From the NCBI RefSeq assembly GCF_022829345.1, contig NZ_JAKSXV010000091.1, forward strand, positions 1-63,456: 63,456 nt of DNA, in the 5' to 3' direction. The notes below the pieces were generated by a model. It saw only the letters and a list, made by a program, of their open reading frames with translations, was not told where the DNA came from and searched no databases. Position numbers and translations under genes: made by a program. The DNA comes from Methylobacterium sp. J-090 (GTDB taxonomy: Bacteria; Pseudomonadota; Alphaproteobacteria; Rhizobiales; Beijerinckiaceae). This document shows positions 42,392-51,245 of this stretch, piece by piece. Positions within the stretch are counted from its first letter, which is position 1. Every line of letters starts with the position of its first letter.

Positions 42392-43678
42392 TCAGCGGAC
42401 ATCCGCGGCGGCCTGGGCGTTGCCGGTAACCGCGGGCGGAGCGCGCCGTGGCACCGTGATACGCACCACGTCGCCGGGCTCGACCGTGTCGCTCTCGGAC
42501 ACGATGCGGGTCTCGGTCGCCTCGCCGACGCGCCGCGTCAACGCATAGACCGGCTGCTCGGCGCCACCGAGATCGGCGACGGACATCGGCGAGCGTACCT
42601 CGGCCTGGTAGATGAGACTGGCCGCTGTCTCCGTCCGCTCAGCCACCGAGGCAAGCTTCGCACGTACCTCGCCGGCCTCAGTCAAGGCCTCGTTGCGACG
42701 CTTTGCCTGTAGATCCAGGCTTTCGCGCTCGATCCGGGACAGGTCCTGCTGGGCCCGGAGGCGTCCGACCTGGATATCGATCCGGTTGCCTTCGTAGGCC
42801 GCCACGCTCTGCTCGATGGCGAACTGACGGGGGGCTACGGCAAGACCCTTGGTAACGAGGCCGCTGACCTGCGTGAGCTCCTTGCGGATCAAGTCGATTT
42901 GCCGCGACAGCGCCTCATCCTTGCTGTCGAGAGACGCCAGTTCCTGGGTCAACAACATTCGGGCCTTGCCGAGTGCGCCGACCTGAGCTTTCAGGGCATT
43001 GCGGCGCGCCTCGAATAGCAGCGTTTCTTCCCGGATGGCGCGCGACGCGTCGAGGCCTGTCCCTGACGTCCGCGTCTCGGCCGGGTAGGTGACGGTTTCC
43101 GCCTCGGAGATCTCGGCCGTAAGGCGCGCTTGCCGGATCAGTAATCCCTGCCTGTCCGCTGCAAGCATGCGCAGATCGCCGCGCTGGGAGAGGGCCTCGC
43201 GCTCGAAGCCGAGCAAGGCGCCGTCTCGGGGACGCATGAGACCACCTGCGATGGCGGCGGACTGGAGTACGGTGAGGCCCGGGCGGTACTCATATTCCCC
43301 CGGCTTATCGACAGCACCCGTGATGTAGAACGGCCGGTACTTCACAACTTGAACAGCGGCCGAGGGAAGTTGGGCAAGGCCCACCTTCGTTTGGACGCGG
43401 GCAGCGAGTGCGCGGGCAAGATCGGCCGTTGTCCCGCCCCCAGCCTGCATCTCGCCCAGAAGCGGTAATGAGACGTTGCCGGCCGCATCGACTACGAACT
43501 CGCCGTCGAACGCACCCCATTGGTGGGCCTCGCCCGTCCCGGTTCGCAGGTCGTGAACCCGGACCTCCAGTTTGTCCTGGGGGCCAAGTCGATAGTCGCC
43601 GGCTAAAGCGCGCACGGTGAAGGCCGGGGTTGCGAGCAGTAGGACAGACAAAAGAGCCGAGAGGCCGTGACGCGGCAT
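42392..43678 (-). CDS. Polysaccharide export protein (ExoF-like OPX)
   Basis: This 428-residue periplasmic or outer-membrane protein has a signal peptide (LSALLSVLLLATPAFTVRAL) without a lipobox cysteine. A Poly_export/SLBB region follows (YRLGPQDKLEVRVHDLRTGT and FYITGAVDKPGEYEYRPGLT), then a coiled-coil region (about 200-370, LFEARRNALKAQVGALGKAR). The C-terminus SDTVEPGDVVRITVPRR is a second SLBB-like strand. The length and non-lipidated N-terminus match Sinorhizobium ExoF rather than Escherichia Wza. It should work with the chain-length protein at 51246 in exporting the polymer. Confidence 0.85.
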   Translation of the reverse strand: MPRHGLSALLSVLLLATPAFTVRALAGDYRLGPQDKLEVRVHDLRTGTGEAHQWGAFDGEFVVDAAGNVSLPLLGEMQAGGGTTADLARALAARVQTKVGLAQLPSAAVQVVKYRPFYITGAVDKPGEYEYRPGLTVLQSAAIAGGLMRPRDGALLGFEREALSQRGDLRMLAADRQGLLIRQARLTAEISEAETVTYPAETRTSGTGLDASRAIREETLLFEARRNALKAQVGALGKARMLLTQELASLDSKDEALSRQIDLIRKELTQVSGLVTKGLAVAPRQFAIEQSVAAYEGNRIDIQVGRLRAQQDLSRIERESLDLQAKRRNEALTEAGEVRAKLASVAERTETAASLIYQAEVRSPMSVADLGGAEQPVYALTRRVGEATETRIVSESDTVEPGDVVRITVPRRAPPAVTGNAQAAADVR

Positions 43679-43754
43679 GGTGGTATCCTTATGGTCGATC
43701 CGGGCGCGGTCGCGAACGGACGGGATGGGCCGGGTCATGCATCCAAGAGCGTGC

Positions 43755-44762
43755 CTAGACAGGGGCGCTCGCCTCCAAGGCGTCGATGCGTGTCCGGACT
43801 CCGGCGGCTCCCCAGATCCGTGATTCGCGGTATCGCTTGACATGTTGCTGCACCACGTAACGGCCGTACCGATGTAAGGGCAGCGAGCGTAACGTTGGAG
43901 CGAGGTCGGGGTGGCTCGCAGCGAGTGCCGCGTAGGGTTTATGCCAAGCCCGCCCCCAGGGGAGGAAGGCTCCCTGCCAGGGACGCGGATTCGACATGAA
44001 ATGATAGAGGCGCGGGTGGATCGTCTCCTGCGCATTGAAATTCATGAAGAATGGCGGGAAGTTCCAGCGGAAGGAAACAAGATCGCAGCGTTCGCCCACG
44101 ACGAGGTTGAGGGCATCCTGATCGCGGAACTCATAATCTGCTCCGTTGCGGCGGCACAGGTCGAGGCAGTCGCGGCTCACCGCGTCCCAGTCGGACAGTT
44201 GGAAGCGCATCACTCCGGAGTTGAAGTAACGCTCATGTGCACCATCATGGAGGCCGATACCGCGAAAATAGGCGCGCCGGGCCGGCCAGGGACCGTCGGC
44301 GTTCGCGATCATCACCGCCATCGGGTCTGGGACCGCTAAGACCCGGCCTTCTACTGTGGGATGGGTGAGAAGCGGCTCAAGGGATCCTGCAACCTGCGTA
44401 TCGCCGTCAACGTACAGAACGTCCCGGTACTCTCTCCCAAGGAGCCGGGGTAAGAAGAACCGAGCGCAAATCATCGGGTTGCCGTCGAGGGCAGTGACTG
44501 GGACGAGCCGAAAATCGACGCCCTTCGCGACGCAGAGTCCCATTGCGGCCCGCGTGATATCGCTGGGCGATCCGAAGCAGAAGACCACCACGTCGGCAAT
44601 TTTGGCCGGTAGTGCACTGCGAAGCTGGAACGCACTCAGCAGCGTCGGCAGCAGATAGCCCTCGTCGATGGTATAGCAGCATGCTCGGTTAGGCGCAGCA
44701 TCGGTCGCAACGCCATCATAGACGTACGGCAACTCAGAATCAGGTGCGAAGCTGAGCGTCAT
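43755..44762 (-). CDS. Glycosyltransferase, GT8-like
   Basis: This 335-residue protein has a GT-A fold. YTIDEGYLLPTLLSAFQLRS opens the fold, CARFFLPRLLGREYRDVLYV is followed by the DGDTQ metal motif, and HERYFNSGVMRFQLSDWD supplies the later acceptor-side block, as in galacturonosyl- and glucosyl-transferases of GT8. DYEFRDQDALNLVVGERCDL is another family block. It begins the minus-strand operon that continues with the export protein, glycanase and flippase. The donor sugar is not predictable. Confidence 0.82.
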   Translation of the reverse strand: MTLSFAPDSELPYVYDGVATDAAPNRACCYTIDEGYLLPTLLSAFQLRSALPAKIADVVVFCFGSPSDITRAAMGLCVAKGVDFRLVPVTALDGNPMICARFFLPRLLGREYRDVLYVDGDTQVAGSLEPLLTHPTVEGRVLAVPDPMAVMIANADGPWPARRAYFRGIGLHDGAHERYFNSGVMRFQLSDWDAVSRDCLDLCRRNGADYEFRDQDALNLVVGERCDLVSFRWNFPPFFMNFNAQETIHPRLYHFMSNPRPWQGAFLPWGRAWHKPYAALAASHPDLAPTLRSLPLHRYGRYVVQQHVKRYRESRIWGAAGVRTRIDALEASAPV

Positions 44763-45068
44763 ACGGTTAAGATTTTCCGGTTCGGATCAAAATGTCCCAG
44801 GAAGGACACGGTCGAAGCACTGCGCTTCGTCGCTGTACGACCTGCTGAAGACGTTGTACACAAAACATGAGGTATCGATTTATTAATTGTAAAATTAATT
44901 GTTGAGATATCGTATGCTCTTCACAATTATCGCCCTGACGACTAGAGATGTGGTCGGTTTTGCCCCGGCCGTTCGCCTTAAATCCACATCAGTGATGTGT
45001 CCAAATCGGCCGTCACGTTGTAACTTTTGCCGAGGAGCTCGACGATCCGCGATCTTATCTCGACCCTG
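44763..45068. promoter_or_regulatory. AT-rich divergent promoter region
   Basis: These 306 bp lie between two divergent glycosyltransferase genes and so should carry promoters for both exopolysaccharide operons. The core (about 44870-44935) is locally AT-rich, TTTATTAATTGTAAAATTAA, which is unusual here and suits a promoter or a nucleoid-protein site. No clear -35/-10 pair or operator could be fixed. Confidence 0.4.
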
Positions 45069-46193
45069 ATGGTGCTCGACCAAGCAGAGGACGCCTCGCT
45101 GTTCCCACAGGTGGGTCTGGATTCGTCGACTGAGACCTTCCAGAGCGTCTACTGGCGTTGCATCGTGTGCTTTTTCGCGACGTCTACGCGCCAGAACCCG
45201 ACGGCCCGACACGTTCTCTTCACAACTGCCGTGCGGTTGCCCGAACTGGACGGACTCGATCTCGCCGATTTTTTTGCGGAAGTCGGCGTCGAGGTGGTCG
45301 TCCTACCCATCACCCATCGGCTTGGATCCGATAGGGTCAAGGCTTGGAATAATGTCTTCTACATCCTCGATATAATCGCTTACCTTCATCGAATAGACAA
45401 ATTCGACCGGGTGGTCGTGATGGATTCGGACTGCCTTTGGGTCAGACCGGCCGATGGCTTGATGTCGGATATTGGGCGCCAGGGTGTCTTGTCTATGTCG
45501 ATCCCCTATGCTTACGACGAGAAGCTGAACGGAGCGTCTCGGCGCGATATGGTCCGCGCGGGCCGGCTCCTTGCCGGCCAAGACTTCCAGTTCGTGCCTA
45601 ATTTTTCCGGCGGGGAGCTGTTCGCCGCGACGCGCGCCGGTATCTTCGACGTTCACAGGGTTTGCGCGGGAATGTGGCAGAGGTTGATCTCCGTACCGCC
45701 GGGCGAAGTCGCTGTCTATACGGAGGAACATTTGCTCAGCCTTGCCTACGCAATCCTGAATGTACCGACCGGGACCGGCGATCCGCACATCCGTCGAATG
45801 TGGACGGCGCTGAGACTTAACAACGTCACGGCGGAGGACGTCGACAGTGGTCGGTGCGCGTGGCATCTGCCGATGGAGAAGAAGACCGGCTTCGTGGACC
45901 TGTACGCCCTGATCCGCGACCGCACCTCGTGGTTCTGGTCACTACCGCCCGAGGATCTGCGATTGCGTCTTGCCGGCGTGATGGGAATCCCCCGGCGTTC
46001 GCCGCGCCAATGGATGAAGCAAGTCGGGAGCCGCCTAAAGTTCATCGTCTCCAAAAGGCTGTCGTTCCGCCATGATCAGACGCTCAGCGGCAAGTTACCG
46101 TCGCACAAAAACGGGAACAATACGGAGGAAGCAATTCCCGAGACCGGCGTGATTGCGGGGTCCGAGGCCGCTCCGCCCATCGGAGACCGGTGA
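45069..46193 (+). CDS. Glycosyltransferase, GT8-like
   Basis: This 374-residue protein has RCIVCFFATSTRQNPTARHV at the start of a GT-A fold, NVFYILDIIAYLHRIDKFDR, and the DSDCLW metal-binding motif in VVVMDSDCLWVRPADGL. FVPNFSGGELFAATRAGIFD is the later acceptor-side segment. ATG at 45069 was chosen; a TTG at 45027 is also in frame. The basic C-terminal tail (KQVGSRLKFIVSKRLSFRHD) may associate with the membrane. It is followed one base later by the GMC-SDR fusion gene, so the two are co-translated. Confidence 0.72.
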   Translation: MVLDQAEDASLFPQVGLDSSTETFQSVYWRCIVCFFATSTRQNPTARHVLFTTAVRLPELDGLDLADFFAEVGVEVVVLPITHRLGSDRVKAWNNVFYILDIIAYLHRIDKFDRVVVMDSDCLWVRPADGLMSDIGRQGVLSMSIPYAYDEKLNGASRRDMVRAGRLLAGQDFQFVPNFSGGELFAATRAGIFDVHRVCAGMWQRLISVPPGEVAVYTEEHLLSLAYAILNVPTGTGDPHIRRMWTALRLNNVTAEDVDSGRCAWHLPMEKKTGFVDLYALIRDRTSWFWSLPPEDLRLRLAGVMGIPRRSPRQWMKQVGSRLKFIVSKRLSFRHDQTLSGKLPSHKNGNNTEEAIPETGVIAGSEAAPPIGDR

Positions 46194-46194
46194 G

Positions 46195-48852
46195 ATGCCG
46201 ACGCTGGACCTCGACAAGGGTGGATATGCCCCCGGGCTTGAGGTCTGTGACATATGCCTCGTGGGCTCCGGCCCGGCGGGCAGCGTCCTAGCGCGCGAAC
46301 TTTCGGGGACGGCCCTACGAATCACGCTGCTTGAGAGCGGCGGCACTGCCCGTAGCGACGCGGCGGACGCCCTTAATGAGGTCGAGAACGTCGGCTACCC
46401 GCGCATCGCTGACCAGTGGTTCGTTCGCAACCGCATCCTCGGTGGAAGCTCCCATACCTGGGGCGGGCGCTGCGCACCCTTTGACGATGAGGATTTGGAA
46501 GCGCGTTCCTGGGTGCCGCGGTCGGGCTGGCCGTTGCGGATCGACGACATCGCGCCCTTCCTCGACCGCAGTGCCACCCATCTCGGCCTCGCCGCGGGAC
46601 GCTGGTCCAGCGACGCGCGTTTCTGGGCCACCACGAAGCGCGAGGCTCCAGGACCGTTGCCGGACGCCCGCCTGCTGCGGCCGTTCCTCTGGCAGTACAG
46701 TCGCGACGCCGGCGAGGCCTATCGGTACGAGTATGCCCGCTTCGGCCGACACCTGACGGAACTTGTCGGCGAGAACGTCACGGTGGTATCCGCAGCGACA
46801 GTACTTCGGATTGATCCAGTGCCGTCCGGCGACGCGGTGCGGTGCGTCGTGTTTGCCGGGCCGGACGGGCGTCGGCGAGTCCTTGCCGCCCCGACCGTGG
46901 TTCTATGTTCCGGTGGGATTGAGAACGCCCGGCTCCTGCTGTCGTCCGACACGGTGACGCCGGGTGGCCTCGGCAACGACCGCGACCTCGTCGGCCGTTA
47001 CTTCATGGACCACTTGCGCGGCTCCGTCGGCGCATTCGCCGTGGCCGATGCGGCGCTGCTGCAGCGACGTCTTGGACGTTACAATGTGCACGGCCACCTG
47101 TTCCGGGCTGGCTTGCGCCTCAGCCCGGAGATCCAGCGGAACGAAGCCCTTCTCAACGCGGCGGTCTGGCTCGGCGAAGAGGTGGCACCCGACGATCCCT
47201 GGAACGCCCTGCGGCGGCTTCGCAAGGGTGAACCGGGGCGGATGGCCGACATCGGTACGGTGTTATCAAACACTCGCTTGGTTGCCCGCGGCATCGAAAT
47301 TTATCTCGTCGCGCGCAATGGCGTGCCGCGTAAGTATGCGGGGCTGACACTCGACGGCATGTGCGAGCAGCTGCCCGACCGCGACAGCCGCGTGACCCTG
47401 TCGGATCGGCGTGACCGCTTCGACATGCTGCTGCCGCGAATCGATTGGCGGATCCATGCCGACGAGGCGCGCACGCTGCGTAGGGTGGCGCAGCTCGTCA
47501 TGGAAGAATCCGCCCGTATGGAACTGCCAGCCCCGGTTCTTGCCGATTGGGTTCGCGATGGGGGTGACATCCCGACGTCTTTTACTGATGTGGCCCATCC
47601 GACTGGGACGACTCGCATGGCCTCGTCCCCAGCGCACGGCGTGGTCGACGCCGCATGCCAAGTTCATGGTGTCTCCGGACTGTACGTGACGGGAAGCTCG
47701 GTCTTCCCAACCGCCGGCCACTGCAACCCGACACAGATGATCGTCGCTTTGGCCATCCGGCTCGCCGATCACCTTAAGGAGAAAGCCGCGCTGCGCGACC
47801 GAGCGGTTGTGCTCTCGCAAAGAGCCGCCACCCGCACCATTGCCGCGGAGGCCCGGACGCGCGTGCTGGTGACTGGTGCAACCGGGCGTATCGGGCGCGT
47901 GGTCGTCGCCGATCTGCTCGAACGCGGCTACCTCGTCCGGGCCACGACCTCAAAGTCGCTCTCCGTGACAGCGAGGGTCGCCGACACAGTAGAGTGGCAC
48001 CACTTCGACCTCCAGGAAGCCGGTGACTACGATGGGCTCGTGGCAGGATGCGGGGCCGTTCTGCATATCGCCGCAGAGATGGCCGAACCTGCGCGCATGG
48101 ATCGAGCGAACGTCGAAGCGACTGGGTTACTCGCCGCGGCAGCCGAGCGCGCTGGCGTGAGAGTATTCTGTTATACGAGCTCGATTGCGGTCTATGGCAG
48201 CGGACGTAGCCGCACGGCCGCGGAGGATGCACCTGTCCTCACCGTCGATCGGGATATTCCCTCAGAGTACTGGGCCGTCGATCAGACGCGCGCCTATGGC
48301 CGGACGAAGTTGGGCGGCGAACATGCCTTGCACCGGTCGGCCCGGTCAGTCCGCTACGTCGTAGTACGTCCGGCGGTCGTGGTCAGTGTGGCGCAGATCA
48401 TCGAGATCCGGGACTGGAGCCCGATTAAACGCGCGCTGACCGCGCACCGGCACGCGCATCAGGTGTATGTCGGTGACGTATCCGATGCGATCCTATGGTT
48501 GATGGAGCGTGCCCTCGCGGGTGCAGGGGCCCCGGGCGGCGTCGAAACCTTCAACATCTCCGAAGATGAGTTCGAGGAGCCAACCCACGCCGATTTCCTG
48601 CGCAAGGCCTTGGCGGCGAGCGGGGACCGGCGCTTCAGGGTCCTCCCCGTGCCGTGGATTGCCGACTGGCTTCGCGACTTCCTGCGATTCCGGCGCTCGC
48701 CCCTGCGCCATCCCGGCTGGCGGATGCGTTTTCCCAATGATCGCCTCCGCGCGGCAGGGTACCGTTTCCGATTCGGTATGGCCAAGGCGCAAAACCTCGC
48801 CGTCGCCGCCCTTCGCGACGAGTCAGCTTCGCCCCGCCCGATTGGGGAGTAG
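46195..48852 (+). CDS. Fusion of a GMC-type FAD oxidoreductase and an NAD-dependent epimerase/dehydratase (SDR)
   Basis: This is a single 885-residue protein. The FAD-binding half (about 1-530) begins EVCDICLVGSGPAGSVLARE, with LGGSSHTWGGRCAPF and the C-terminal GMC block HPTGTTRMASSPAHGVVDAA and SSVFPTAGHCNPTQMIVALA. The SDR half (about 555-870) begins RVLVTGATGRIGRVVVADLL, with CYTSSIAVYGSG and the catalytic Tyr-x3-Lys in RAYGRTKLGGEHAL (near 701). Both active-site sets look intact. The reading frame is continuous, so this is not an assembly of two genes by a lost stop within repeats. It may oxidise a sugar alcohol and then epimerise or reduce the product. ATG at 46195 follows the previous stop directly. 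Confidence 0.85.
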   Translation: MPTLDLDKGGYAPGLEVCDICLVGSGPAGSVLARELSGTALRITLLESGGTARSDAADALNEVENVGYPRIADQWFVRNRILGGSSHTWGGRCAPFDDEDLEARSWVPRSGWPLRIDDIAPFLDRSATHLGLAAGRWSSDARFWATTKREAPGPLPDARLLRPFLWQYSRDAGEAYRYEYARFGRHLTELVGENVTVVSAATVLRIDPVPSGDAVRCVVFAGPDGRRRVLAAPTVVLCSGGIENARLLLSSDTVTPGGLGNDRDLVGRYFMDHLRGSVGAFAVADAALLQRRLGRYNVHGHLFRAGLRLSPEIQRNEALLNAAVWLGEEVAPDDPWNALRRLRKGEPGRMADIGTVLSNTRLVARGIEIYLVARNGVPRKYAGLTLDGMCEQLPDRDSRVTLSDRRDRFDMLLPRIDWRIHADEARTLRRVAQLVMEESARMELPAPVLADWVRDGGDIPTSFTDVAHPTGTTRMASSPAHGVVDAACQVHGVSGLYVTGSSVFPTAGHCNPTQMIVALAIRLADHLKEKAALRDRAVVLSQRAATRTIAAEARTRVLVTGATGRIGRVVVADLLERGYLVRATTSKSLSVTARVADTVEWHHFDLQEAGDYDGLVAGCGAVLHIAAEMAEPARMDRANVEATGLLAAAAERAGVRVFCYTSSIAVYGSGRSRTAAEDAPVLTVDRDIPSEYWAVDQTRAYGRTKLGGEHALHRSARSVRYVVVRPAVVVSVAQIIEIRDWSPIKRALTAHRHAHQVYVGDVSDAILWLMERALAGAGAPGGVETFNISEDEFEEPTHADFLRKALAASGDRRFRVLPVPWIADWLRDFLRFRRSPLRHPGWRMRFPNDRLRAAGYRFRFGMAKAQNLAVAALRDESASPRPIGE

Positions 48853-48861
48853 GCATCCGCG

Positions 48862-48979
48862 TTACCTCCCTACGAGGTCGACCGCTGGAGGAATGAGGAG
48901 ACCGTCCTGACTGATGTCATCGAGCTGCGCCCGGATCGCATTCGCGACATCCGTTCGCCCGGGTAAGCGCAAGATATTG
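48862..48979 (-). pseudogene. 3' fragment of a thioesterase gene split by IS256
   Basis: This segment reads LRLPGRTDVANAIRAQLDDI, then SQDGLLIPPAVDLVGR and a TAA at 48862. It is the severed C-terminus of the alpha/beta hydrolase gene at 50346-50994. The last 8 bases (48972-48979, AGATATTG) are one copy of the IS target duplication. Confidence 0.78.
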
Positions 48980-50345
48980 GGTCGTGTCCCTGGGCGTGGT
49001 GTAGCTCGATGAGGGCCACCGCGATCACCGGCTTGGGCCGGGACGATCAGGCTGCCAGGGTGGGCAGGCTGACGAGGGGATCATCGCCGATCGGGGCGAT
49101 GCTTTCCAGGGTCATGTAGCGCGACCGCTGGACGGCCCATTCGTCGTTTTGTTCGAGCAGGATCGCGCCGACGAGGCGGGTGATGGCAGCCTCGTTGGGG
49201 AAGATGCCGACCACCTCGGTTCGGCGCTTAATCTCGCCGTTCAGGCGCTCCAACGGATTGGTCGAGTGCAGCTTGACCCGGTGGGCGGCTGGGAAGCCCA
49301 TATAGGCCAGCACGTCGGGCTCGGCAGCGTCCATCAGGGCGGCGAGCTTGGGTACCTTGGGGCGGAGCTGGTCGGCCACCCGCCGCCATTGCTGACGGGC
49401 GGCCTCGGCATCATCCTGGGCGAAGGCGGTGGCGATAAAGGCCGACACGACGCGCCGCCCGCTGCGGCCGGCATGGGCGAGCACGTTCCTCATGAACCGC
49501 ACCCGGCAACGCTGCCAGGTGGCGTTCATCACCTTGACCACCGAGGCCTTGATGCCCTCGTGCGCATCCGAGATCACCAGCTTGACCCCTCGCAAACCGC
49601 GCCGGGCGAGCTTGCGCAGGAAGGCGGTCCAGAACGTCTCGGCCTCGGAGGGCCCGACGTCCATGCCCAACACCTCGCGCCGGCCGTCGTTGTTCACGCC
49701 CACCGCCACGATGACGGCGACCGAGACGATGCGGCCCTCGCTCCTAACCTTCACGTAGGTCGCGTCGATCCAGAGATACGGCCACTCGCCTTCGATGGGT
49801 CGGTCGAGGAACGCGCCGACCCGTTCGTCGATCTCCTGGCACAGGCGCGAGACCTGGCTCTTCGACACGCCCGTGCCGCCCATGGCCTGGACCAGATCAT
49901 CCACGGAGCGGGTCGAGATGCCCTGGATGTAGGCCTCCTGGATCACCGCCGTCAGCGCTTTCTCGGCCATCCGGCGCGGCTCCAGGAAGCCGGGGAAGTA
50001 CGAGCCTTTGCGCAGCTTCGGGATGCGCAGTTCGACCGTGCCGGCCCGCGTCTGCCAGTCCCGGTCACGGTAGCCGTTGCGCTGGACCAGTCGCTCGGCG
50101 CTCTTCTCGCCGTGGGCCGCGCCGGTCAGGCCGCCCACCTCTAGCTCCATCAATCGCTCGGCTGCAAAACCGATCATCTCGCGCAGCAGATCGGCGTCGG
50201 CACTCTTCTCCATCAGCCCGCGCAGGGCCATGATCTCGTTGGTCATCGGGGGGCTCTCGGGTTCGGGGTTGGTCGTCGCAACCCGACCCTACCCGGCAAC
50301 CGCCGATGACCACCCCTCAGCTACACCACCGCCTGGGACACGACC
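48980..50345 (-). mobile_element. IS256-family insertion sequence with target duplication
   Basis: This 1366-bp element has terminal inverted repeats starting GGTCGTGTCCC at each end (left 48980; right, reverse-complemented, GGTCGTGTCCCAGGCGGTGG ending 50345). The flanks AGATATTG (48972-48979) and AGATGTTG (50346-50353) are an 8-bp duplication with one mismatch, the size IS256 elements make. It interrupts the thioesterase gene. Confidence 0.88.
49047..50246 (-). CDS. IS256-family transposase (mutator type)
   Basis: This full-length 399-residue protein has [20 protein letters not shown] near the N-terminus and the DDE catalytic core with [40 protein letters not shown] and the late glutamate block [20 protein letters not shown]. 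These fit the Transposase_mut family. No internal stop or frameshift is seen and both terminal repeats are intact, so the element may still be active. Confidence 0.93.
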   Translation of the reverse strand: MTNEIMALRGLMEKSADADLLREMIGFAAERLMELEVGGLTGAAHGEKSAERLVQRNGYRDRDWQTRAGTVELRIPKLRKGSYFPGFLEPRRMAEKALTAVIQEAYIQGISTRSVDDLVQAMGGTGVSKSQVSRLCQEIDERVGAFLDRPIEGEWPYLWIDATYVKVRSEGRIVSVAVIVAVGVNNDGRREVLGMDVGPSEAETFWTAFLRKLARRGLRGVKLVISDAHEGIKASVVKVMNATWQRCRVRFMRNVLAHAGRSGRRVVSAFIATAFAQDDAEAARQQWRRVADQLRPKVPKLAALMDAAEPDVLAYMGFPAAHRVKLHSTNPLERLNGEIKRRTEVVGIFPNEAAITRLVGAILLEQNDEWAVQRSRYMTLESIAPIGDDPLVSLPTLAA

Positions 50346-50994
50346 AGATGTTGATGTGGCTGCCGGCTATGGTCACCTGGCGAATCCGTGGACACAGGTC
50401 CGCCCACCCCTTCGATACCACGGGCGCAAGCTGATGGGACACGATGTGGAGCACCTTGACGCCAGTCGTGCGGGGCGCCCAGGTGCGCCGGGCATAGACG
50501 CGAAGATCGTAAAGAATTCGACGAGTCAGCTTCTTTCGTATTTTATTAGGCAGCAAAAGAGCCAAGAAAATTAGGAATGTGCGGATCGGGCGAAGGGCGT
50601 AGATGATCGTTGGAGCCGATGCATGCGTAACTTGATGCGCGGGAAGGTTTCCAAGGAGACGAAATGAAGTGTTCGGTAGAGCTGGATCGATGAGGATCAG
50701 TTGTACAACGTCCCCGCCCTGAGCGAAAAGGCATTGGGCAACTTCGTAGGCCAGATTACCGCCGTAACTGTAACCGATCAGGACGAGGGACAACGTCGGT
50801 GAGGGGACCGTCATCCGGGATGCAATCCCGACGGCAGTGGTCCGTAGGTCCATGAGAAGATCGGATGCGGCGAGGGGGCCGGGATAGCGTATCGTTTCGA
50901 AATCGCGATTCGGAATGGCCGCAGCCATTGTTTCCATGAACAGCCGATCCTCGCCGGCGATTCCTGGAAACACGACCACACGAACCTGCCGCAT
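50346..50994 (-). pseudogene. Alpha/beta-hydrolase thioesterase, disrupted by IS256
   Basis: ATG at 50994 gives MRQVRVVVFPGIAGEDRLFM, the nucleophile elbow GYSYGGNLAYEVAQCL, and ends TIAGSHINI with the probable catalytic histidine. The reading frame then runs into the IS (SCPRRWCS, stop at 50317), leaving a 225-residue chimera. Removing the IS and one duplication copy joins this 649-bp segment to 110 bp at 48862-48971 in frame, giving 252 codons ending in VGR. The fold is that of type II thioesterases of polyketide or peptide synthesis. The chimera keeps Ser and His and may be partly active. A 250-bp gap separates it from the chain-length gene. Confidence 0.82.
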
Positions 50995-51245
50995 GATTGG
51001 ACTTTCTCGTTTCGACTGGCCGTGAACGCGCCTTTTGCCGATGACATGTCGGCGAGAAGACCGTCTCCGCCGGGTGGACGGCGTCGGCAAGAATTTTCGT
51101 AACTCGTGCGCCCCGAGGCTTGGCCGTAGCATGGCCGAGGCGAAACAGCTTTACCGTTCAGGTCGCATGCCGTCAGAACCGGGAAGAACTCTTGCAAACG
51201 GCGAGCGGACGCAGTCTCGGCGGTGGTTCCACGACGTAGCATCAT

